Of a stretch of DNA of 6,171 nucleotides, positions 1-4,502 are shown in pieces; within the stretch, counting starts at the first letter, position 1; the number at the start of each line of letters is the position of its first letter. Origin of the DNA: Actinomycetales bacterium (GTDB lineage: Bacteria; Actinomycetota; Actinomycetes; Actinomycetales; JAHECE01). The notes beneath the pieces are model-generated. The model was not told the origin of the DNA and made no database searches. It saw nothing but the letters and a program-made list of their open reading frames with translations. A program made the translations under genes and the position numbers. Where the stretch lies: assembly GCA_024641895.1 (NCBI GenBank), contig JAHECE010000159.1, positions 1-6,171 on the forward strand, read 5' to 3'.

Positions 1-2587
1 GGCCGTAGGCCTTCTGGTAGAGCGCGCGACGGTGGTCGTCCCGGTCAGGCGGGACGTCGGAGACCGCGAGCCTGAGGACCTGTTCCTCGTGCTCCTGCGG
101 CGTCAGCGAACCGAGGATGCCCGCGGCTAGCTCCATCACCCTGGCCGCCCACAGGGGGGATGGCTGCCACTCGGCAGCGTCGACTGCGGCGAGGGCGGAG
201 GCGAGGAGACGGTCCTTCGGTGCCGCCAGCAGACGGGCTGCAGACAGCATGGCGCGCTGGGTGCTGGTCGCGTCACCGCCGCCCCAGGCGAACTCCAGCA
301 CCGGCATCACCTCGTCGGTGCGCGTCTCCAGCCCGGCCACCTGGCGGGCCTCGAGCAGGTCGAGCTGCAGGTGCGCGAACTCGTGGTGGCCGAAGTGGGA
401 GGCGCGCTGGACCGCGATCCCGAGCAACCGGGCGGCACCCTCGGCGTCGCCCTTGACCCTGGCGAGCAGCGCGAGCTCGGCGGGGATGCGGACCAGCACC
501 GCGGGGGAGCCGGTCGACTGCGCGAAACGGCGGGCCGACTCGAGCCACTCCTGAGCCGTTTCCGCGAGATCCCGCAGGATCAGGGTGCGGGCAACGAGGC
601 ACAGCCCGATCCCGGCGAACGGCATGCGAAGCGGAAGCTCGTCGGACACGGCCGAGACGATTTCCTGCGCCTCCTGGACCGCGCCGACCGACAGGTGCAG
701 ATCGAGGCCCGTGACCGACGTCGCGGCGGCCACCATGCGCGACGCCAGGCCGCTCTGCCGGTGCTCTACCTCGGCGAGCGCGAATCGCGCCTGCTGCCAG
801 TCCTCTGCCCGGGTCAGCAGCGTGACCTGACGCACGGCGAGGTCCCAGCCGGTGAGGTCCTGCGCCGGCCGCGTCGTCGTGACCGTCGACAGGTAGTCGA
901 TCGGGCGCGCTGCGCCGGCGCGGCTGACCCCGACCCAGCTCCGGGTGTGGTCGAGCTCAGTGATCAGCCGGTGCGCGACACCGTCGGGGCCCGAGGGATC
1001 GGTCCGGGAGACGCCGGCCGTGGCCGCGAGGGCCTCGGCTCGACCGAGGTACCCGCGTGCGACGTCGATCTGCTGGCTGTCGCTCGCGATTCGGGCCACG
1101 AGGCAGGCGAGCGAGGCCGCCAGCACCGGGCGCTCTTGACCCAACGGTCCCAGGGCAGCATCCGCGAGCGCGTAGGGCGCCGACCCGTCGCGCGCGGCGA
1201 TCGAGAGGCAGAGGGCGGCGAGCGCACGATGTCTCAGGTCGGGGTCTTCGGCCGCTCTCGCTGCCTCGTGCAGCAACGTCGCGGCAAGGCCCACGTACGT
1301 CTCGTGGTAGGCGGCGGTGCCTGCCGTCAGCGCGACCTCGGCCCGGCGCGCGCCTCGTGGCATGCAGGCCAGGGCCTGGCGTGCTGTGCGGAGCGATCCG
1401 AGGTAGTCACCGGCGTCGAGGGCGGCGTCAGCGGCTCGCGCCAGTATGTCGACCTCTGCGGGGTCGAGCGGGTCGCCGACCTCTGCGCGATGCCAGAGCG
1501 CCGCTACCGGGTCCGCAGAGGCCTCGGCGAGGGCGGCATGGATCTGGTTCACCTGGCGGTGGGTGGCCGACTTCAGGATCGCCGACGCAAGTCGGGGGTC
1601 GGCGAACTCCACAAGGTCGTTTCGGATGCGCGCCCAGGGTTCGCCGCCGAGGCCACGGACCTCGGCGATCTCGGCCCCCGCGACGGATTCGAGGACGGGC
1701 GGGCTGGGGCGCACGGCCAGTGCGGCTGCCAGGACGAGGGTGAAGTGCGTCGTCTCGAGATCCCCGATCCAGCGCCGGTACTTCTCGAGCGTCGCGGCGT
1801 CGGCGGGCAGAGGCACCGGAAGCGGGGTGAGACCCAGGAGCTCGTCTCGAGAGAGCGCCTCGCACACGTCCTTGATGGCGGCAGGGTTGCCCGCGAGTCG
1901 CCGGCCGAGTCGCGCGGCCACTGACCGCGGCACGAAGTGGGCCACCACCTCTTGGACGACCCGAACGGTGGCGTCCGGCGGAAGCGGGTTGATGCGGCGC
2001 ACCCAGAGCGGGCCGACCGACGTCAACGGAGCGCGGCCAGAGCCGTCGACACCGCCCGTGAACAGGACTGCGGCCCGGGTGGAGGCCAGCTGTGCCGCGG
2101 CTGCGCTCACCGCGGACCAGTTGCCGTCCTCGGCGATCTGGCCGTCGTCGACCGTGATGAGGAGTGGCCGATCCTTCGCGGCGGCCCTGATGACCTGGAT
2201 GGCCGCCCGCATCAGCTCGCTGGGGTCGGGGTCGGCGTCAGCGCCGGGGCGCAGCAGGCGGTCGAGCGCCTCCGAGCGGATCGGCGGGATGCTCGGCAGC
2301 AGCTGGTGGATGACGAATCCGATGGCGGCGAGCGGCCCGCCCCGGACGCCACGCGCCGACACGTTGATGCAGTGCACATCGTCGACGGCGGCACTGATGC
2401 GGTCGGTGGCGGCGCGCAGAAGGGTTGACCTGCCGATGCCGGCCTCGCCGAGCCAGACCACGACCGACCCATCGCCGGCGTTCAGACGCGCGGCAACGGA
2501 GTCGATCATGGTCAGTTCAGCTTCGCGACCGTGCACTCGCTGAGCCCCCCCGACGGGCACGCCCGCACTCTGGGCGAGAGTCGTCAT
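1..2587 (-). CDS. Large P-loop ATPase transcriptional regulator, LuxR/LAL (MalT-like) type, C-terminus cut by window edge
   Basis: The frame is open for 862 codons from ATG at 2587 to the left edge. The N-terminus has the HGREAEL box seen before the nucleotide-binding domain of LAL/MalT-like regulators. The Walker A is GEAGIGRST at residues 47-55, with Arg53 where Lys is usual. A Walker B follows, PLLITVDD ending at Asp147-Asp148, then a GNP motif at 233-235 followed by a LLGLTPLPVPLP segment typical of this group. Roughly residues 280-820 are Ala/Leu/Arg-rich helical sequence, like the TPR-type sensor region of the family. The last visible part has LTPQE (828-832), which may begin a LuxR helix-turn-helix, but no complete DNA-binding domain lies inside the window. 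Such proteins are cytoplasmic signal-transduction ATPases that activate transcription; the target here is unknown. It is divergent from infA and not part of the ribosomal operon. A coding call is firm; the LuxR assignment is likely but unproven. Confidence 0.88.
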   Translation of the reverse strand, partial: MTTLAQSAGVPVGGAQRVHGREAELTMIDSVAARLNAGDGSVVVWLGEAGIGRSTLLRAATDRISAAVDDVHCINVSARGVRGGPLAAIGFVIHQLLPSIPPIRSEALDRLLRPGADADPDPSELMRAAIQVIRAAAKDRPLLITVDDGQIAEDGNWSAVSAAAAQLASTRAAVLFTGGVDGSGRAPLTSVGPLWVRRINPLPPDATVRVVQEVVAHFVPRSVAARLGRRLAGNPAAIKDVCEALSRDELLGLTPLPVPLPADAATLEKYRRWIGDLETTHFTLVLAAALAVRPSPPVLESVAGAEIAEVRGLGGEPWARIRNDLVEFADPRLASAILKSATHRQVNQIHAALAEASADPVAALWHRAEVGDPLDPAEVDILARAADAALDAGDYLGSLRTARQALACMPRGARRAEVALTAGTAAYHETYVGLAATLLHEAARAAEDPDLRHRALAALCLSIAARDGSAPYALADAALGPLGQERPVLAASLACLVARIASDSQQIDVARGYLGRAEALAATAGVSRTDPSGPDGVAHRLITELDHTRSWVGVSRAGAARPIDYLSTVTTTRPAQDLTGWDLAVRQVTLLTRAEDWQQARFALAEVEHRQSGLASRMVAAATSVTGLDLHLSVGAVQEAQEIVSAVSDELPLRMPFAGIGLCLVARTLILRDLAETAQEWLESARRFAQSTGSPAVLVRIPAELALLARVKGDAEGAARLLGIAVQRASHFGHHEFAHLQLDLLEARQVAGLETRTDEVMPVLEFAWGGGDATSTQRAMLSAARLLAAPKDRLLASALAAVDAAEWQPSPLWAARVMELAAGILGSLTPQEHEEQVLRLAVSDVPPDRDDHRRALYQKAYG

Positions 2588-2593
2588 CTGGTG

Positions 2594-2623
2594 AGTGTAG
2601 CGACGGCATCGGCCGGGGGTCTG
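2594..2623 (-). promoter_or_regulatory. Candidate leaderless promoter of the divergent regulator
   Basis: Reading the minus strand, TACACT (2599-2594) matches the actinobacterial -10 pattern TAnnnT. It is followed by exactly six bases (CACCAG) and then the ATG at 2587, so the expected transcription start falls on or next to the A of the start codon. No Shine-Dalgarno-like purine run precedes this ATG. A weak -35 candidate, CAGACC (2623-2618), lies 18 bp upstream and shares the GAC core with TTGACA. Together these suggest a leaderless mRNA, a common arrangement in Actinobacteria. The call is inferred from motif and spacing only. Confidence 0.5.
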
Positions 2624-2755
2624 GTACGACTTCGACGCGCCCCTTCTCGCGTCATCTGGGGCGACCTCTCGGCGGCAGGCTCGCGGGACTGCTCCGAGGG
2701 AGGCCCGCGGTCGGGGGAGGAGGCCCGGTCGAGTTGAAGCGCCCGGCCGCGCGAG

Positions 2756-2785
2756 TTGGTGCACTGATGGACGTGCGCATAGAAT
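2756..2785 (+). promoter_or_regulatory. Candidate promoter of the infA-rplQ operon
   Basis: TTGGTG (2756-2761) and TAGAAT (2780-2785) are separated by 18 bp. TAGAAT fits the actinobacterial -10 pattern TAnnnT, and the -35 keeps the TTG core. The transcription start is expected near 2791-2792, giving a 5' leader of about 146 nt before infA. The -10 sits inside a perfect dyad, GCGCAT (2775-2780), AGA, ATGCGC (2784-2789), which could be an operator or a coincidence. No other equally good -10 with a matching -35 was seen by eye between 2588 and 2937 on this strand. Confidence 0.55.
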
Positions 2786-2937
2786 GCGCGATTGGGTCTG
2801 TGAAGGGTCTGGCGCCATCGTCCACCTCGGGTGATGGAGCGCAGCCCGAGCACCCCCCGGAGGCGTCGAGACGTCGTCCGGCTTCCGGCGTGTCCGGCGG
2901 ACCCGAGACCATCGAAGACCAGAAGTTAGCGGAGGCC

Positions 2938-3159
2938 ATGGCGAAGAAGGACGGCGTCATCGAGATCGAAGGCACCGTGGTCGAAGCTCTGCCCAACGCG
3001 ATGTTCCGCGTCGAGCTGAGCAACGGGCACAAGGTTCTCGCCCACATCTCGGGCAAGATGCGCCAGCACTACATCCGGATCCTCCCTGAGGACCGCGTAG
3101 TCGTGGAGCTCAGCCCCTACGACCTGTCCCGCGGTCGGATCGTCTACCGCTACAAGTAG
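2938..3159 (+). CDS. infA: Translation initiation factor IF-1
   Basis: The product is a 73-residue single OB-fold protein, the usual IF1 length, beginning MAKKDGVIEIEGTVVEALP and ending LSRGRIVYRYK. IF1 binds the A site of the 30S subunit and works with IF2 and IF3 to control initiator tRNA selection. The central NAMFRVELSNGHKVLAHISGK and the R-x-H/Y-Y-I-R-I segment are hallmark IF1 sequence. The ATG at 2938 is chosen because MAKKDG is the conserved N-terminus; the frame is open far upstream but nothing there looks like IF1. The best Shine-Dalgarno, GGAGG at 2931-2935, is only two bases from the ATG, unusually close. It is the first gene of the operon here; a 9-bp hairpin starts at the last base of its stop codon, ahead of rpmJ. 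Confidence 0.97.
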   Translation: MAKKDGVIEIEGTVVEALPNAMFRVELSNGHKVLAHISGKMRQHYIRILPEDRVVVELSPYDLSRGRIVYRYK

Positions 3160-3179
3160 CACGCGGGGCGCCCGCGTGC
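3159..3179 (+). promoter_or_regulatory. Stem-loop in the infA-rpmJ gap
   Basis: CACGCGGG (3160-3167) and CCCGCGTG (3171-3178) are perfectly complementary around a GCG loop. One more G-C pair (3159-3179) includes the last base of the infA stop codon, giving a 9-bp stem. No T-run follows, so it is not a standard intrinsic terminator. It could tune downstream expression, serve as a processing site, or protect an mRNA 3' end. Confidence 0.6.
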
Positions 3180-3240
3180 CCCACGACAAGAACGCCGTCG
3201 CTGTGCCGCGTGCACGGGCGGGCGGCGGCGGAGGAAAGCC

Positions 3241-3354
3241 ATGAAGGTCAAGCCGAGCGTCAAGAAGATCTGCGACAAGTGCAAGGTGATCCGCAGGAAC
3301 GGCCGTGTCCAGGTCATCTGCGAGAACCTGCGCCACAAGCAGCGCCAGGGCTGA
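3241..3354 (+). CDS. rpmJ: 50S ribosomal protein L36 (bL36), zinc-binding type
   Basis: This 37-codon gene, MKVKPSVKKICDKCKVIRRN then GRVQVICENLRHKQRQG, is a complete bL36, a small protein in 23S rRNA of the large subunit. The zinc ribbon is intact: Cys11, Cys14, Cys27 and His32 (C-x2-C-x12-C-x4-H), so this is the C+ form that binds zinc. Actinobacteria often carry a second, cysteine-free paralogue under zinc-responsive control elsewhere; none is seen in this window. GGAGG at 3230-3234 lies six bases before the ATG, a strong ribosome binding site. It follows infA by 81 nt and precedes rpsM by 154 nt, the longest gap in the operon. Confidence 0.97.
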   Translation: MKVKPSVKKICDKCKVIRRNGRVQVICENLRHKQRQG

Positions 3355-3367
3355 TCGTCCTGAACCC

Positions 3368-3392
3368 GTGAGCGCGCTTCGGCGCGACTCAT
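3368..3392 (+). promoter_or_regulatory. UUCG-capped hairpin in the rpmJ-rpsM gap
   Basis: TGAGCGCGC (3369-3377), loop TTCG (3378-3381), then GCGCG, one bulged A (3387) and CTCA (3388-3391) form a 9-bp stem, with a possible G-U pair (3368-3392) at the base. The closing C(UUCG)G is one of the most stable RNA tetraloops. It starts 14 bases after the rpmJ stop and lacks a T-run. Its 5' arm can alternatively pair with GCGCTCAT at 3399-3406, so it may take part in a switch with the downstream structure. Confidence 0.55.
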
Positions 3393-3399
3393 GAACTAG

Positions 3400-3488
3400 C
3401 GCTCATCCAGCATCGCCCCCGGGCGGTGCTCACCCCCGGTCGGAGGCCGGGGCCCGCACGGCGGGACGGGTGAGCGGAAGACCTCCGG
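3400..3488 (+). promoter_or_regulatory. Candidate structured leader of rpsM: four-way junction with pseudoknot
   Basis: A cloverleaf-like fold can be drawn by eye. Closing stem: CGCTCATCC (3400-3408) with GGGTGAGCG (3468-3476), 9 bp including one G-U. Arm 1: AGCATCGCC (3409-3417) with GGCGGTGCT (3422-3430), 9 bp with one G-U and a CCCG loop. Arm 2: CCCCGG (3434-3439) with CCGGGG (3447-3452), loop TCGGAGG. Arm 3: CCCGC (3453-3457) with GCGGG (3461-3465), loop ACG. The whole arm 2 loop (3440-3446) can also pair with CCTCCGG (3482-3488), a 7-bp pseudoknot ending eight bases before the rpsM Shine-Dalgarno. There is no tRNA T-loop consensus, so it is not a tRNA. The position matches that of the S4-binding alpha-operon leader of Escherichia coli, suggesting ribosomal-protein autoregulation; the ligand is unknown. 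Confidence 0.5.
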
Positions 3489-3496
3489 CTCGTATC

Positions 3497-3511
3497 AGGA
3501 GTTGTCAGTTG
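3497..3511 (+). promoter_or_regulatory. Ribosome binding site that fixes a TTG start for rpsM
   Basis: AGGAG at 3497-3501 lies seven bases before TTG at 3509-3511. This spacing, with the conserved MARLVGVDLP N-terminus immediately encoded from the TTG, sets the start there instead of at the in-frame GTG at 3470, which has no suitable ribosome binding site and would add 13 unrelated residues. GGAG (3498-3501) is complementary to CTCC at 3483-3486, so the site can be masked by a small local hairpin. Confidence 0.8.
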
Positions 3512-3889
3512 GCACGTCTCGTCGGCGTCGACCTCCCCCGCGACAAGCGGCTCGAGGTTGCGCTCACCTACATCTACGGCGTCGGCCGTACCCGCGCCAA
3601 GCAGACGCTGGCGGCAACGGGCATCAGCCCGGACCTGCGCGTGCGGGATCTCAGCGACACCGACCTGGTCGCGCTGCGCGACTACCTCGACGCGAGCTAC
3701 AAGGTCGAGGGTGACCTCCGCCGCGAGGTGGCGGCCGACATCCGCCGCAAGGTCGAGATCGGCTGCTACGAGGGTCTGCGGCACCGTCGCGGACTGCCGG
3801 TCCGTGGTCAGCGGACCAAGACCAACGCGCGCACCCGCAAGGGCCCGAAGCGCACCGTCGCCGGCAAGAAGAAGGCCGGTCGCAAGTAG
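3509..3889 (+). CDS. rpsM: 30S ribosomal protein S13 (uS13)
   Basis: The 126-residue product begins (M)ARLVGVDLPRDKRLEVALTY and carries the S13 signature around residues 84-102 (IGCYEGLRHRRGLPVRGQRT region). A Lys/Arg-rich C-terminal tail follows, ending GKKKAGRK, that reaches toward the P site. S13 sits in the head of the 30S subunit, contacts 16S rRNA and P-site tRNA, and forms intersubunit bridges with 23S rRNA and L5. The start is TTG, chosen from the conserved N-terminus and the AGGAG seven bases upstream. The length matches actinobacterial homologues (about 124-126). It follows a 154-nt leader with strong predicted structure, and is 72 nt upstream of rpsK. The weak start codon together with the structured leader suggests translational control. 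Confidence 0.96.
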   Translation: MARLVGVDLPRDKRLEVALTYIYGVGRTRAKQTLAATGISPDLRVRDLSDTDLVALRDYLDASYKVEGDLRREVAADIRRKVEIGCYEGLRHRRGLPVRGQRTKTNARTRKGPKRTVAGKKKAGRK

Positions 3890-3900
3890 TCCCGAGTCTG

Positions 3901-3920
3901 CGGGGGTACCTGCGCCCCCG
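3901..3920 (+). promoter_or_regulatory. Stem-loop in the rpsM-rpsK gap
   Basis: CGGGGG (3901-3906) and CCCCCG (3915-3920) form a perfect 6-bp G/C stem with an eight-base loop, 12 bases past the rpsM stop. It is followed by AAGACC and not by a T-run, so termination is unlikely. Just after it lies the 10-base palindrome GACCGCGGTC (3923-3932). Confidence 0.45.
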
Positions 3921-3961
3921 AAGACCGCGGTCCGACGACCTCACTGGAAGAGAAGACGAGA

Positions 3962-4369
3962 ATGCCTCCCAAGTCACGCCAGGCAGCTGGTGCCCGCAAG
4001 CCGCGCCGCAAAGAGAAGAAGAACATCTCGCACGGCCACGCCTACATCAAGAGCACGTTCAACAACACGATCGTCTCGATCACCGACCCCTCGGGCGCGG
4101 TGATCTCCTGGGCGTCTGCCGGCCAGGTCGGTTTCAAGGGCTCCCGCAAGTCGACGCCCTTCGCCGCCCAGCTGGCCGCCGAGGCCGCCGCCCGCCGCGC
4201 TCAGGAGCACGGCATGAAGAAGGTCGACGTGTTCGTCAAGGGCCCGGGCTCGGGCCGTGAGACCGCTATCCGTTCGCTCCAGGCCACCGGCCTCGAGGTC
4301 GGCTCGATCCAGGACGTGACGCCGCAGGCGCACAACGGCTGCCGTCCGCCGAAGCGCCGACGCGTCTGA
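3962..4369 (+). CDS. rpsK: 30S ribosomal protein S11 (uS11)
   Basis: The 135-residue product matches S11 from MPPKSRQAAGARKPRRKEKK through the conserved HGHAYIKSTFNNTIVSITD core. It also has SWASAGQVGFKGSRKSTPFA and the C-terminal signature DVTPQAHNGCRPPKRRRV (118-135). S11 lies on the 30S platform, binds 16S rRNA near helix 45 and the decoding-site side of the E-site mRNA path, and interacts with S18 and S21 where present. Residues 1-20 are a basic, disordered extension common in Actinobacteria. The ATG at 3962 has only a weak purine-rich site upstream (GGAAGAG, 3946-3952). In E. coli and mycobacteria rpsD (S4) would follow; here the next gene is rpoA. Confidence 0.97.
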   Translation: MPPKSRQAAGARKPRRKEKKNISHGHAYIKSTFNNTIVSITDPSGAVISWASAGQVGFKGSRKSTPFAAQLAAEAAARRAQEHGMKKVDVFVKGPGSGRETAIRSLQATGLEVGSIQDVTPQAHNGCRPPKRRRV

Positions 4370-4377
4370 GGTCAGGT

Positions 4378-4484
4378 GGTCCTCCCGCGCCCGTCACGGG
4401 AGGACTTACACCCGCCACTAAGCAAGACCCCACCGGCCGGACCGAGACCGGTGGGCCCCCGCACGGCGTCATATGGCGGACGCC
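4378..4484 (+). promoter_or_regulatory. Three consecutive stem-loops in the rpsK-rpoA gap
   Basis: The 133-nt gap holds three stems in a row. First: GTCCTCCCG (4379-4387) with CGGGAGGAC (4397-4405), 9 bp plus a G-U pair (4378-4406). Second: CCCACCGG (4429-4436) with CCGGTGGG (4448-4455), 8 bp, loop of 11. Third: GGCGTC (4465-4470) with GACGCC (4479-4484), 6 bp, loop of 8. None is followed by a T-run. The third ends five bases before the rpoA Shine-Dalgarno AAAGGA (4490-4495). They may separate rpoA expression from the ribosomal genes by processing or translational control; no protein ligand is implied by the sequence. Confidence 0.5.
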
Positions 4485-4502
4485 TGCTGAAAGGAATACC
4501 CC

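Larger units (their letters stand above)
2588..2937. other. Divergent intergenic region between the regulator and infA
   Basis: These 350 bases hold no convincing gene. From left to right they contain the regulator promoter, a GC-rich stretch with the nine-base direct repeat GGAGGCCCG at 2699-2707 and 2719-2727, the infA promoter near 2756-2785, and a leader of about 146 nt. The leader has three small hairpins: 2815-2837 (CCAT/ATGG plus CACC/GGTG with a TCG loop), 2857-2881 (CCGGA/TCCGG with an inner CGT/ACG), and 2892-2902 (GTCC/GGAC). An open frame crosses the region in phase with infA, but it would give IF1 an N-terminal extension unknown in the family, and its ATG at 2767 lies upstream of the predicted transcription start. 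Confidence 0.6.

Noticed and set aside
371..1924. 517-codon plus-strand open frame
   Set aside because: It lies antisense to the regulator gene. Its translation is Arg/Gly/Asp/Val-rich without motifs, as expected from the complement of a GC-rich coding sequence, whereas the minus frame shows Walker A, Walker B and GNP motifs.
1446..2543. 365-codon plus-strand open frame
   Set aside because: Also antisense to the regulator, Ser/Ala/Arg-rich low-complexity translation, no ribosome binding site or recognisable domain.
2425..2937. N-terminal extension of IF1 from upstream in-frame starts
   Set aside because: IF1 is consistently about 73 residues; the extension is low-complexity, overlaps the regulator gene and promoter, and the ATG at 2767 precedes the predicted transcription start.
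3400..3476. tRNA gene suggested by the cloverleaf shape and 77-base length
   Set aside because: There is no T-loop GTTCGA-type consensus, no D-loop GG, no 7-base anticodon loop and no 7-bp acceptor stem with correct arm spacing.
3470..3508. GTG start for rpsM adding 13 residues
   Set aside because: The added residues are not part of the S13 family N-terminus, the GTG sits in a predicted stem, and the TTG at 3509 has a well-spaced AGGAG.
3355..3508. Intrinsic terminator after rpmJ
   Set aside because: The hairpins are strong but none is followed by a T-run, and the downstream genes are co-directional members of a conserved operon.
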